Below are positions 13,119 to 25,691 of a DNA stretch of 64,000 nt, in pieces (position 1 is the first letter of the stretch; the number at the start of each line of letters is the position of its first letter). The notes below the pieces were generated by a model. The model did not search any database and was not told the DNA's origin. It saw only the letters and a list, made by a program, of their open reading frames with translations. The position numbers were made by a program, and so were the translations under genes. Source of the stretch: Paramecium sonneborni. Taxonomy: Eukaryota > Ciliophora > Oligohymenophorea > Peniculida > Parameciidae. Where the stretch lies: positions 227,445 through 291,444 of the forward strand of contig CAJJDN010000149.1 in assembly GCA_905182985.1 (NCBI GenBank). The letters are read 5' to 3'.

Positions 13119-13777
13119 TCATGAAATTGTTTTTTAAAAACATTTCTTGGTTTTTTTTGTTTTGTTATGAAATCTGCATTAGTGATTAAGAAGATTCTTT
13201 AATACTTTGTAAGTAATTTAACAAATAGAGCATCCATAAGAATTATTTTTAGGGTTGAATACAACTCTACAAGCTGACTTTCTTTGCTCTATTGAATTTT
13301 ATTTTGAAGTATAATCTTATTATTCATTAGAAATAGTTTCATTTTCTGATAATTTATCATCTTTTTCTTTTTCTTTTTCTGTTTGTTCAGGTTGATCTTC
13401 ATCAAAATTTAATATAATTTCGATATCATTAATAATTTCCTCATCATTTTAATCAGACTCTTTAGTGTTTTGTTTTTCAGGTTCTTCATTTTAGATTTAG
13501 AGTTAATTAATTTGTTAGAGTAACTTGAGCATTTGCTTCATTTCAACAATCCTTTAATGATCTTGCATATTTATCTAATTAATTAACTCTAATAAATTTA
13601 GTTTTGCAGCTCTATGTTATACTAAAATTGATTTGTATAAATCCTTATAATATTTATGTTAATATATTTATTTTATTATTATTGATTTAACTTGGATTAC
13701 AATTAGAATGATTTTATGAAGAGAGTATTAAAAAATTCAATTTTTCTCAAAAATTTAATTCTTCTTAGAGCCGACAT
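13119..13777 (-). CDS. Acidic protein with C-terminal C2H2 zinc finger
   Basis: The C-terminus contains one C2H2-like finger: CSIC, twelve residues, then HQCRFH (Cys-x2-Cys-x12-His-x4-His), followed by a basic tail KTKKTKKC. It is preceded by a strongly acidic Glu/Asp region (EKEKEKDDK). From the internal ATG at 13568 the frame gives 149 codons. Coding-like sequence continues upstream (KDLYKSILVQHRAAKLNLLE) and, after an unresolved intron or frame change, reaches an ATG at 13777 (MSALRRIKFLRKIEFF). Could be a nucleic-acid-binding or ribosome-associated protein; family not identified. Confidence 0.5.
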
Positions 13778-14393
13778 AAAAATAAAATAAAAATCAATCG
13801 AATCTGAATTATTGATACAACTTTTATTTCAGTACAGTGACAATTAATTCTTCTCATATTGATTATAAGCAAAAATAAATGATTGATTTTGCCCAATTCA
13901 ACTTTTATATGATCTAAAATGAATAATAACTATTTGAATTGAATAGTAAAAAGATTAAAATTGTATTGAATCTAAATAATTTATAGGGCCATAATTATAG
14001 ATAAATAAAAAGATATGACTCTTATTTTGACTAATTAGAATTTATTTATTCTTTTTGTTAATTGATATGAAATTATTCAAAAAAGAGAAGAAATTATAAG
14101 ACAATAAAAAAGTATTTTTTAAAATAAATTATATCCATAAAAACAGATAATAATATCATTAAAAGGAATTGATATATCTTAGAATAAAGGAAATGAAAAA
14201 AAAAATTTTTTAAGAAAAATGACATAATATGAATAAATGATGTAATTTACCCAAATATTTTATAAATCAATTTTTTTTACTCTGAATTAAAGTTGATTAG
14301 AAAAAAAAGGAAAAGAGAAAGAAATTGAATAAGAAAAGAAAAGCGTTGTGATAAAATTAATATAAAAAAAATGTGATTATTATTAAATTTGAC
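13778..14393. other. AT-rich intergenic region
   Basis: About 615 bases between divergent genes. A short Lys-rich ORF near 14067-14222 (plus) is probably fortuitous. No other feature seen. Confidence 0.4.
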
Positions 14394-15632
14394 ATGCTCT
14401 GTAGTTTAATTTATATGAGCTTCGTGTTTGCTATATATTTATCAGCAACATCAACTGGTTTAAATGTGATGACTTAGATATTTGAGTAGAAAGGCTTCAA
14501 TTATTTGGGTAATTATTCGATTTTCACTATCTTCTTATTTGGAATGATTGGAAACTTTGTATGTAAATATAATTTTAGATATTCAAGGTATTTTATATAT
14601 CAAGAAACTTTAATACAGATATAGTTTTTTTATTCATTCTTTAGGATATCTGCTATTTTTGATTTCTGGTTTATTGGTTTGTCATTGTGCAAATGAAGAG
14701 GAAGGAATGTGCAATTGGTATTGGATATATTTAATAACAATCATTTCATCAGCAATAAGTGGATTTACATCATCTGGTTTATTTATAACATAAAATGATT
14801 ATGTAGCAAAATTGAGTAAATAATCTAGAAAGGCTGGATTATATTATGGAATTGCTTGGGCTGTTCTTTAACTTTCATAAGTTATAGGAAGTTTATATTC
14901 AGCATTTGTAATTGTACAAATAAAACAATTTTATTTTTATTGTTTGATGGTAGCAGTGGCTACTATTGGTTCCTTTTCTTTTCTTTTAGTACCATAACCT
15001 AAATAATCAACTCATCATATTGTATAATTATAAGAAGAGATGGATGTTTCGAATAATGAGGAAATAAAAAGATTGAAACCAATTTCTGTTTTATTGACTA
15101 TGAAAGAATTTAGAGTTAAATGTTTTATATTTCCAATGATGATTACTGGTTGTCTTTTGAGTTTTTAATGGAATGTTATGCATTACATCATCGAGAATTC
15201 AATTGATACCTAATCATTAACTGATGAGGAAATTACTAAATATACTTTGTTAGTGATGACGGTATTAGGATGTTGTGAAGTCTTGGGGGGTGTAATATAT
15301 TATTATTTATAAATTATTAGATATTCATTGGTTTTTTTAATACCTATACACCAAAGTATACAAGTTAAATTCTACAATTTCATTTGATATCTGTTGCATT
15401 ATTATTAGCAATAATCAATACTTATGAATAGAAATATGGAATATGTTTTATAATAGCAATCCTTTGGGGATTGGTTGATTGTGGAACTACATCAACATTG
15501 TTAGCTATTATTGCATAGGATTGGAATGATCAAATATAATATTTTGGTCTCTTTAACTTTTTATAATGTTTGGGAGGAATGATATCAACTATTGCTTCAA
15601 TAATATTATCATGTAAATCTAAATAATTATGA
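14394..15632 (+). CDS. Major facilitator-type membrane transporter (UNC93-like)
   Basis: About 395 residues with ten to twelve hydrophobic spans. The first half ends in a polar loop (residues about 205-225, EEMDVSNNEEIKRLKP), as in two-lobed MFS carriers. The layout, the N-terminal SFVFAIYLSATSTGLNVM and the C-terminal LWGLVDCGTTSTLLAIIA resemble UNC93-like/MFS proteins. Introns: 14559-14578 (20 nt) and 15292-15320 (29 nt, required to keep the second half open). Between 14579 and 14640 one base is missing or an intron is misplaced, because the GYLLFLISG frame does not follow from the first intron. Substrate unknown. Converges on the oxidoreductase gene with 133 bases between the stops. Confidence 0.65.
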
Positions 15633-15765
15633 TCTAAGAATAACCAATGGAATGGTCTATATTTTTTTTGTTGACTTGTGTATGTATAAGTAAATTTAGT
15701 ATTTGTTGTTATTAAAAATTGTACATAAAAAAATGAAAATCAATATATTTCTAAATATATAATAA

Positions 15766-18222
15766 TCATAGAATTGTTATTTTATGTATTCCTTCTTCAT
15801 TTAATATTTATTCTGTTGTTTAATTCATTATTGGTGGACCACAAATAAAGTAATTAGAAACTGCATTAAGATCACCTATAAATGTTTTGAAAACTTGGGC
15901 ATTAAATCTTTATGTAATTATTTCACATTCTTTCAATTTGAAGTTTCCTCTAACAATCATTTTAAAATTCGGTATATCTAATTAAGATTGTAAGGTTAAC
16001 AAAGTTAAATAGATATCTTTACCAATCTAATAAAAATAATAAAAAATTTAATTACCAAATCATCAAGTGAATTTACAGCAAGAAATAGAGTGATTTTAAA
16101 ATTTTTAATTAATCCAATGTTAATAATTTATGTGGCATCTTAACCAAATTGTTTTAATAAAATTGAATGATAGGTCAATTTAAGTTGATATTCAAGAATG
16201 TCTAAAAAGGGAAACAATCCAGTACCACCAGCAATAAAGACTAAATGATTACCATTTTCAATTGAAATATTTTATCCATAAGGTCCTTCAATAAGATATT
16301 ATCCTTTGCGATTGTCATCATGAATGAATTATGAGAATCCATTTTTAGAAGGATATCTTTTTATTATTAAAGGTAATTCAGATGAGTACAAGTCTTCTTT
16401 TGGAATTTCCTTTTGAATATTTTATAAATTAAGTATTTTTTTAAAAAGTTCTGATAATTCTTTTCGATATTTCACTCTTTGAGATGTCATACTTTAAACC
16501 ATTGTATATTATCTAGTAGAAATGGAAGAATGATCAATGGGTTTGATGATGAAGTATTAAGCAAAGGTTTGAAGACCAGACAAGGTATTAATAAAATGAT
16601 ACTTTTGATGTACAAATCCAAAGTAGGCAATTTAATCAGTATAAGGTATGACTGTATTCAATTTCCATTATTCTTGTTTAAGTTTAGTAAGATTATTATT
16701 TATTTTATCAACAAAGAATTCTAAATCTTAATTTACTTATATATTAGTAGTATATTATTCTAGAATTTTGAGAGTGTAAATGGTATGTTTATAAGGTTTA
16801 ATTGATAATGTATCAAGAGTATATGCTCCTAAAATGTATCTTGTAACATCTTATCCTTGAATAAGTTTCCAAATATAATTGCCTCCAGGATGAATCATTT
16901 ATGATAAATCAACAATGTTGTTTTTATAAATACACCATAATTTATTGGATAATTTTTAAATATTTTCTTCAAATTAGCTTTTATTAACATTTAATAAAGG
17001 ATCTAAAGTATCTGAATAAACTTTATTAGAATGTGTTTTATTGGAAGTCATAACTAATTTAATTAAGCCTCCTTTTCTATAAAAGATTTCTAAGATAATT
17101 CGACATAAGAAAACAGTAATGAAGATTAACATAAATAAAATATTGTAATCCATTAAAAGTCCTGCAATGACTTACAATTTGCCTAGAATATATACAAAAT
17201 ATCCTAGAATGGCATGAATTGATGGTTTGGATGAAACTTTTTAATTAATTTTGAATGAAGTTAACATATAATTATAAAGAATGCCTCCAATAGTTTATGC
17301 AATCATAAAGAATGCAACAATAACAAAGATGATAATATGGAATTAATTTTCGATCGATTATTCTTAAAAATTATCCCACTTAATTACACTCCAATCAGTA
17401 TTAATCATCATAATAGCTGTAGTAATTGAACTTGTTACAATTAAGATAAATAGAAATCCATGTAAATATGTTCGATATCCCCAAGTTTTATAATATCTTG
17501 CAATAATGATGGCAATATCACTAGCTATACCCCAACATACAAAGTTTGTCCACTTGTGAATATAATATATATTGTCTCCATCAACTACTACAACATCATT
17601 ACTCCCTCCTCCATCGGTAAAATTTAATTATACTGATCCTCTATTAACTGTACCATGATTCGAAACTGTTAGATTAGATTCTGTCTTACCATGTGCCCAT
17701 ATAAAATCTACTGCTTCTCCTTCCACTAAATCTTTATCATATTTATCTCCTATATTATTATATATTCAAATATACCTGTATATGCTAATCTCTTAAATTT
17801 TACTCCTGTTTTACCTTCCTTATTATAATAATAACCCAAAAGTTGTATATCTTATGTTCCTCCTTAAGAAATATCTGTTGGTGGCTTTCCGTGTTTCACG
17901 CAAGATGAATCATTTACTGTTATTACATTCTCATAAACTTCAAATACCCATAAATCAGCATCTGACATTGATTTCCCTAATCCTAATGAAAAATAACTCA
18001 TCTTATCTATCTCTATAAACATTGTCACTTCTTTCTTATCATCACTAAACTCAAAATAAAAATCAAAGTTTGTATCTAATCTTATTACACCATACATTTA
18101 CCATTCTCACTAATCTTTGCATGTGTTCTTGGCTTTGTAATCTCATTACTTGGATCTTGGCTATAAAATCTATTCTAACAGACTATTATCTCAATCAGAC
18201 CTAAAATCAATAGAATTATCAT
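15766..18222 (-). CDS. DOMON - cytochrome b561 - cytochrome b5 - flavoreductase fusion
   Basis: About 800 residues. Signal peptide (MIILLILGLIEIIVC); DOMON domain at about 40-165 (YFSLGLGKSMSDADLWVFE); a cytochrome b561-type membrane core at about 200-380 with His in successive helices (YLHGFLF, FHIIIF, SIHAILGY) that would bind two hemes; a cytochrome b5-like module at about 410-460 (MIHPGGNYIW, the HPGG heme motif); then a ferredoxin-reductase module with IEGPYG (FAD side), FIAGGTGLFPF and YFICGPPIM (NAD(P)H side). Predicted role: electrons from cytosolic NAD(P)H through FAD and b5 heme across the membrane to the extracellular DOMON, as in ferric-chelate or ascorbate-linked reduction. Introns 16027-16055 and 17750-17775. 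A one-base frame break near 18088-18095 separates the signal peptide from DOMON; adding one base gives an exact codon count. Each module is secure; the reaction is inferred. Confidence 0.85.
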
Positions 18223-19458
18223 GTTTATATATATTAAAACTAAAATCATCCTCCATCTTTTTAAATTATATCTGATGATGTAATTTATTACATTTTTTTA
18301 AATTGTATAATTTTATGTTATACAATTAATTATTATTACAATCAAACTATTTTTTATTAATATTATACACAATTTTTTTATTAAATAAAATTATGTATTA
18401 CAACATTAAAAACAATAAATCAAACCCAATTCAATACTAATATTTAAATCCCTTCAAATAAACAGATAAAAAATATAAATTCTATACTGCCATTCCAACT
18501 AATTTTTGTGTGAAATTATTGATATTACCAATCTTTTAGAATAATAAATGTAAGAACAAGGAATTCATTAAAATTGATCTATCTATCAATTTGCTTATCG
18601 TTAAGGAGTATTCTAAGTAAAGAATTTTCTTAATATTAATGATCGAATTCTTATTTTCAAATTGTTTATGAATTAATATAATAATCAACCATACTGAGTT
18701 TTGGATTATCTAGTTTTTTTGTTATAGGAGGACCAACAAAAAGATCAAAAATTTATTGTTCATGCTAGTAGATTTTATTATTGAATTCCTAAAGTCAATT
18801 CAAATTCTTTCCCAAATTTATAATATATAGAAATACTTAACTTTATGTTAATCTCAACAATGATTTTCTTGTTTTTATAAGATATTTGAACATTAAATTA
18901 ATATTAATACTAGATAAGTTTATAAACCACATTAGGAACAATGAAATATTCATATGTAATTATATCGAAAAATCTATATTATAAAGTTTTATACTTAAAA
19001 ATATTGAATCAATATGTGAAATATTCTATTTTTTAATAAATTGGAGCATAATTTAGATCTTCTTTTTTAAGGATAAATTTGTAAAAAATCTTTAGGAAAG
19101 TTGGTAATTTTAAATAATTTTTTTTTAATTCAAATATACGTTATTTTTTGGAATTATAAAAACAAGATAGATAGTATATTTAAATTATACAAGTTTATGT
19201 TTTTAGTATATAATAGAGGTAGATATTGTATTAAATAATTAATGACATAAATTTGATACAATGAAGGAAATTAATCATATAGCATAGATTTCAGTAATAT
19301 ATATTTTTAAATTAGTATTTAAAAAAATATGTAAGAAAGAATGATTGGGTAATTTTGTTAGTAAACTTTGATAACAACAATATTAGATTATTTAGAAAGA
19401 AATAATGGAATTGTAAAATAATGATTTATTATTTTATTGGGATGTAAATAATTACTCA
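18223..19458. other. Spacer with a doubtful minus-strand ORF
   Basis: About 1.2 kb. On the minus strand a frame from ATG 18763 to TGA 18431 (109 codons, MNNKFLIFLLVLLQQK, later LIDRSILMNSLFLHLLF) follows directly on another open frame at about 18760-18970 whose TGA overlaps that ATG. This could be a decayed or frameshifted gene or chance openness in AT-rich DNA. The rest (about 18980-19458) shows nothing. Confidence 0.3.
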
Positions 19459-22441
19459 TCAAATATACTATTAATAATCTTTATCTTGTTTGAGTGAATC
19501 AATCAAGAATTAATCATCGAAGAATTTCAGAATAGACACATCTTCATTCAAACCCTTTCTTCTACGAGTTTTTATCATAAATTCTCTTGCTAAATGATTT
19601 GAAGGAGCAGGTTCTAAAGGTTTAAGAACTATTGTTTTATCTAATGGATCTCCTGGTAATAATGACCAATGATCAAAAACACTTAAACAAAATGCTTATC
19701 CAGAAGTATGTACTCTAAGATCAGTTTCGAATCCAAAATGATCTATTGTTGGAATATGTGCTCTCACTACTGAAAATGGAGTTCCTGGTTTTGCTTATTC
19801 TGATAAAATATGTCCTCTTCTTCTTAATAGAACATTATGTATAGCAGGAATACAATCTTGAAAACACATTATTTCTGTTAATAACATAGGTTCCATTATT
19901 TTTGGAGTCGCCATTAAAAATGATGAATAACAAACTCTTCTTGTTGTTGGAATTATTTATCCACCTCCTCTATAGATTGGTTCCTACACATATAAATATT
20001 ATTATTACATTTGCAATATTTGCTTCTATTATTTTGAATTTTACATTCCTTATTGGTTCATCACATAAGGGACCCTCTCTTGTTGCCCATTAAAAACCTT
20101 AAATCATATAATCTTTGACTTCATTTAATAATTATTTATTTGTCTCTGATGGTAATGTATCATCTAAAAATACATTTGGACCTGTTTTTTCTGGTCCAAA
20201 TGCCCACACTGATCTACTCTATATAATATCCCAATTAAAATTAGATCTAAAGTAATCACTTAATTTGTTCTTTGGCCATGATAAATCTATCTCTTCATTC
20301 TCTATTCTCTCTGCCAATCCTTTATCTTAAGGAGTTAAACCCTTATCTAATGGGCTTGCCAATGCTTTTATCTAAATATAACATTATACAATATACTCTA
20401 TTTTTTTTATTTGGAGTATCTGCATAACATGTTTTTGATGATGTTTCAATAACAGTTTCGCAAAAACGAACAGATGGATCAGATACTTTAATTTCGATTT
20501 CTGAATACATTTTTCTTAAGTCATGCATTACACAATCCAAATAGAGTTCTCCAGTTCCTAATAGAATATGTTCTCCTGATTCTTCAACTTTAGTGGTTAA
20601 GATAGGGTAACTTTTGGTTACTTTACGTAATCCTTCTAGCATTTTTGGTAATTCACTTGGAACTAAAGGTTCGATAGCAATTTTCATAGTGGCTAAAATA
20701 TTATGTTAAATGGGTCTTAGAATTTCCATAGATTAAGAATCATCAATGATAGTAGCAGTTTTAGTAATAAATTAATCGATTCCTTCAATTAAGACCCAAT
20801 TTCCTGCAGGTACTTTATTGACTTCAATTCTATATCTTCCTTAATAGATCCAAATATTCTTAATATTTCTAATAGCCATATCTTCTTCATCTTCAATATT
20901 ATATTTTTCTCCTAATAATTTAACATTTTATCCTTTTTTAATAGTTCCACTTAATACTCTTCCAAGAGCATCAAAACTCATACAATCAGGTCTACTATAC
21001 AATTTCACAACATTAATACATAAGGGTCCTTTATGTGAAGCTTAGGAGGATTGGATAAACGATTATTTAGATTTATCACCTTGATAATATAGTTACATTT
21101 TTCTTTTACTACCTTCTTATGAATTAGGTACTTATTCAACAAGTACATCAACTAAGGGAGATGTATTACCAAAATAAATGGAGCATACTAATTTTAATAA
21201 TGGTCTTGTATCCATTTTAAATTCACTTTTTTTAAGGGAGACTCCTTAACTTAATAAGAAGGGTTCTAATTGTTCCTTATCTTTAGAAACAACTTAACCA
21301 AATAATTTATAGATAGGTTCAAGTATAAACTCAACAAAAGTTCTTTGAGTAGCATAGGGAGATATTTTACGAACAAATTTCTTTTCTTTGTTATCGTAAT
21401 AGATATCTCCCCATAAGAGACGAGTGAATTATTCAGGATTTAAGAAGTTATTATATCTTCTAGCAAAACTCTAGATAGTAAAAAGGAATTAAAATAAACC
21501 AGAGCCAAAAATGACATTATGATTAAGAGGTGAAATGATTTGATTACCTCCATGATCAGATATAATAATATTGACTTCATCAAGTATATGTTTAATTTTT
21601 AAATAAGCATCAGAAGGTGGTAATTTTAATTCAATAATAAGTCTATCTAATTTATTGATAAAAACAATAATAGGTATTTTATCTTTGAGAGCTGTTTTGA
21701 TAAGCATTTCAGTAGTCATCATGACTCCTTCGATTACATCTATAGTTAATAAGATTGCATCACTAGCTCTAAGTGCACAACATACTTCATCCATAAAATT
21801 AACATGTCCAGGTGTATCATAAAGATTAATTAAATATGATTTATCTTTACTATTAGGTAATAACAAACTCATAGGAATAGCTTTGATAGATATCAATCTC
21901 TATTATTCATCTTAACGTGTGTCTGTATAACGAATGTCTTTCTGCAAATTAAACTGTTTTAGATGAGTTTGTTTTACAAAGACATCCATCAAAGATGTCT
22001 TACCATGATGTAGACCACCTACAATTGCAACATTTCTTACCAAAGCAGGATTCTTAGATATACGACACAAAAACTCATAATCGAAAGTTGTTTGTGGTAT
22101 CTAAATCTCCTATATATCAAACTCTTTTGATTTTAATGGCGCTATCATAGGTTGAGTTATTGGCTAGGCATCTTCTTCTTGAACATTGATTTCGACATCA
22201 CGACCATATACTTATTATGCATCTGGATAATATTGCTTATCTTCATTTAGAATCACTGCAACTTATTGATTAGGTATATACACTCTCTTCAAAGATAGAA
22301 GCATTTTATTACATTTGCTATCACATGTTCTTATTCATTTCCTATCATCTATTCCTCTTCTATTTATACATTCTCCTCCTCTGAATCTATTTCTGGCCCT
22401 ATATAATTTCCAAACTCATCATAATTATTCATGTCGTCCAT
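19459..22441 (-). CDS. EFTUD2: U5 snRNP GTPase EFTUD2 / Snu114
   Basis: Spliceosomal EF-2-like GTPase of the U5 snRNP that controls Brr2 during activation and disassembly. 968 residues, close to the about 970 of animal EFTUD2. The N-terminus carries the family signature [12 protein letters not shown] followed by an acidic stretch. The GTPase domain shows GGLHHGKTS (P-loop), [10 protein letters not shown] (G3) and INKLDRL (G4). The EF-2-like C-terminal domains end in MIKTRRRKG...EDVSI. Introns at 22287-22312 (26 nt, 3' AAG), 20372-20396 (25 nt) and 19984-20008 (25 nt) give exactly 969 codons including stop. All three are supported by conserved sequence across the junctions. It reads in the same direction as, and 74 bases beyond, the RPS11 stop codon. 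Confidence 0.97.
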
Positions 22442-22515
22442 AATTAATTATATATATTATTTATCCATATATTCATATTTTTATATTGTATATTATATAG
22501 ATGATGATCTACAAA

Positions 22516-23048
22516 TCAAAATAAAACAAATTGCTTTCTGACATTACCTATTATTTCATTTGGAATCACTTTTAATACATTGAATCTAACTGTCTTTGAC
22601 AATGGCCTTCATAGTCAATCATATATATACCTGCATTATCCACATACAACAATATCTCCTTCCTTTACTGGTCCAAATGCTGGAGATATATGAACTGGTA
22701 CATTTCTATGTCTCTTTTCATATCTATTATATTTAGCAACATAATGTAAATAATCTCTTCTTATTATTATTGTTCTAGTCATCTTTGTTGATATCACTAT
22801 CCCTCTATTATATATTCATTCTCTTTTTCATACTTTAATATTGCTCCTCTTACACTCACATTTCCTGTAAATGGACATTTCTTATCTATATAATGACCTT
22901 CTATAGCCTCTTTTGGTACTTTAAATCCTAAACCAACCTCTTTCCAGTATCTAACACCTTTAGATGTCTTCTTAGCTAAAAGTTTCTTTGAATTTTAGAA
23001 AATCCCTTCTTATTTTTAGAATGCTCTCTGTGTTTGAACGTCTGCCAT
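22516..23048 (-). CDS. RPS11: Small-subunit ribosomal protein uS17 (RPS11)
   Basis: Core component of the 40S subunit that binds 18S rRNA. 159 residues, the normal eukaryotic length. Conserved family landmarks are visible: [13 protein letters not shown] start, [46 protein letters not shown], and [11 protein letters not shown] near the end. Introns at 22805-22833 (29 nt) and 22607-22630 (24 nt, ending AAG) are fixed by conserved residues on both sides; spliced length is exactly 160 codons. This gene is the best internal proof of the genetic code, intron size and AAG acceptors. Confidence 0.98.
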
Positions 23049-23466
23049 AATATATTTTTTAATTAAATATATAAATTTTTATTCTTTTTAATCTTCAAAT
23101 TACAATCAATATTATACAAATAATCATTCCTTTTATTTATCTCCTCTCATTTTGTTTTATTTTATTTATTTCATCTCAATTTTATACTTTTATAAATTTA
23201 TCCAAAATCTAATTAAACTCCTCTAATTCAAAAAATAATTGCAAGACAATCATAACTAACATCCATGTTACTTCCATTTAATTCTGTTATATATCTATAT
23301 CTAGATGATAAATTTACAAAATTAAAATAGATGTCAAATTTTGTTATAAACCAACTAAATTAAATAGCTAAAGCATCCTTAAAATTTCCACATTATATAT
23401 TCTAAAGAATAAAAATAAGATTGGAAGGATTGTTAAAGGATTAGCAATCAAATAAGGAGGTGAAAA
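23049..23466. other. AT-rich intergenic region
   Basis: About 420 bases upstream of RPS11 running into the duplicated contig end at 23295. No gene seen; presumably contains the RPS11 promoter. Confidence 0.4.
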
Positions 23467-24492
23467 ATGATATAAGAAATAAAATAAATGAAAATATTCA
23501 TAAAAATGCAAGCAAAAAAGATAACTAAAAATCAAAATATTGGATAATAATAAAGTTATAATCCTACAATTTAAAGAGGAAGAAAGACTTGATTTAGTAT
23601 AATAAATTAGTTGATGATCAAATTGTATAATAAAAAAAAATTTTATTACAAAATTTATACAAAATATTTCAAGTAAGCAAAAAAACTATAAAATTATGAA
23701 AGAAGAACAAAAGAAAAAAGTTCTCAAAATTCAAATAGGAAAGATTGTAACAAAAAATGATGTATTGTTTGTATTAAAATTAATTATGGATTTATAAGCA
23801 ATAAATTCTAATTTTAAGAATTTTCTTGAAGAAGTTGGATCATATTATAGTGTTGTTGATGACTAAGAAGTTTAAATATTAAGAAAAAAGCAAGATGATT
23901 GTTATAAGAATTTTTTAGATGTTCATCATGAATACATAAAGTGTAGGATTATGTGTGATAAAGATAGGTGTTGAATAAATTGATGATAAATATAGTGGTT
24001 TAAATAAAAGATTTAAATTTAAAACAGAGAAAACTGCAAAATCATACTGATGGTGTTTTAACACAAAAAAGTTGAAGAATGCCAAGAGAGAACTAGAAAG
24101 CATCTACATGAAAATATGAAGCAATACATTACATTATTAAGAAGAATTGATACCTAAACTATTAAATATTGATTAATAATATATAATAAATAGTCAAATG
24201 TTAGATTCAACAAAAGAAATGACCTATGAATAACAACATGAATTACATAATTAGCAAATTGTTGATAATAAATAAATGTCAAGTGCAATGGCTTATTTGC
24301 TTATGGATTTATGTGATGAAGGTGACAATGATGCTAATAACATTTAAGAACTTGAACCATTTAATAGCCCTAAAATTCCATCAATATCAATTTATGATTA
24401 CATTTGCAGAATTTTGAAGCAGGCTCAATGTTCATAAGAATGTTTAATAATGGGTTTAATTTTTATGGATAAATTATCATAAAAATGGGGAA
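23295..24492. repeat. 1198-bp duplicated contig end, copy 1 (truncated cyclin gene)
   Basis: Matches 24494-25691 with an offset of 1199 and a single N at 24493 between them. It contains the upstream coding region and the start of the cyclin (ATG at 24198), which is cut at the join, so copy 1 does not encode a complete cyclin. Confidence 0.9.
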
Positions 24493-24493
24493 N

Positions 24494-25691
24494 CTATATC
24501 TAGATGATAAATTTACAAAATTAAAATAGATGTCAAATTTTGTTATAAACCAACTAAATTAAATAGCTAAAGCATCCTTAAAATTTCCACATTATATATT
24601 CTAAAGAATAAAAATAAGATTGGAAGGATTGTTAAAGGATTAGCAATCAAATAAGGAGGTGAAAAATGATATAAGAAATAAAATAAATGAAAATATTCAT
24701 AAAAATGCAAGCAAAAAAGATAACTAAAAATCAAAATATTGGATAATAATAAAGTTATAATCCTACAATTTAAAGAGGAAGAAAGACTTGATTTAGTATA
24801 ATAAATTAGTTGATGATCAAATTGTATAATAAAAAAAAATTTTATTACAAAATTTATACAAAATATTTCAAGTAAGCAAAAAAACTATAAAATTATGAAA
24901 GAAGAACAAAAGAAAAAAGTTCTCAAAATTCAAATAGGAAAGATTGTAACAAAAAATGATGTATTGTTTGTATTAAAATTAATTATGGATTTATAAGCAA
25001 TAAATTCTAATTTTAAGAATTTTCTTGAAGAAGTTGGATCATATTATAGTGTTGTTGATGACTAAGAAGTTTAAATATTAAGAAAAAAGCAAGATGATTG
25101 TTATAAGAATTTTTTAGATGTTCATCATGAATACATAAAGTGTAGGATTATGTGTGATAAAGATAGGTGTTGAATAAATTGATGATAAATATAGTGGTTT
25201 AAATAAAAGATTTAAATTTAAAACAGAGAAAACTGCAAAATCATACTGATGGTGTTTTAACACAAAAAAGTTGAAGAATGCCAAGAGAGAACTAGAAAGC
25301 ATCTACATGAAAATATGAAGCAATACATTACATTATTAAGAAGAATTGATACCTAAACTATTAAATATTGATTAATAATATATAATAAATAGTCAAATGT
25401 TAGATTCAACAAAAGAAATGACCTATGAATAACAACATGAATTACATAATTAGCAAATTGTTGATAATAAATAAATGTCAAGTGCAATGGCTTATTTGCT
25501 TATGGATTTATGTGATGAAGGTGACAATGATGCTAATAACATTTAAGAACTTGAACCATTTAATAGCCCTAAAATTCCATCAATATCAATTTATGATTAC
25601 ATTTGCAGAATTTTGAAGCAGGCTCAATGTTCATAAGAATGTTTAATAATGGGTTTAATTTTTATGGATAAATTATCATAAAAATGGGGAA
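24494..25691. repeat. 1198-bp duplicated contig end, copy 2
   Basis: Second copy of 23295-24492. It continues without a break into the rest of the cyclin gene, so this is the copy to keep for annotation. Confidence 0.9.
24895..25396 (+). CDS. Upstream coding segment, helical, structure unresolved
   Basis: An open frame from ATG 24895 encodes a charged helical segment (MKEEQKKKVLKIQIGKIV, DDCYKNFLDVHHEYIKCR). After an in-frame TGA near 25170 more coding-like helical sequence follows (VEECQERTRKHLHENMKQ) in the same frame, and yet another frame (YQEELIPKLLNIDQQYI) leads into the cyclin. Probably the N-terminal exons of the cyclin gene or a separate small coiled-coil gene. I could not find a consistent set of introns; sequence errors are possible. 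Confidence 0.35.

Noticed and set aside
16479..16724. Plus-strand 81-codon ORF
   Set aside because: Antisense to the oxidoreductase gene, whose modules are clearly on the other strand.
19902..20093. Plus-strand ORF inside EFTUD2
   Set aside because: Antisense shadow of a conserved coding region and crosses a proven intron.
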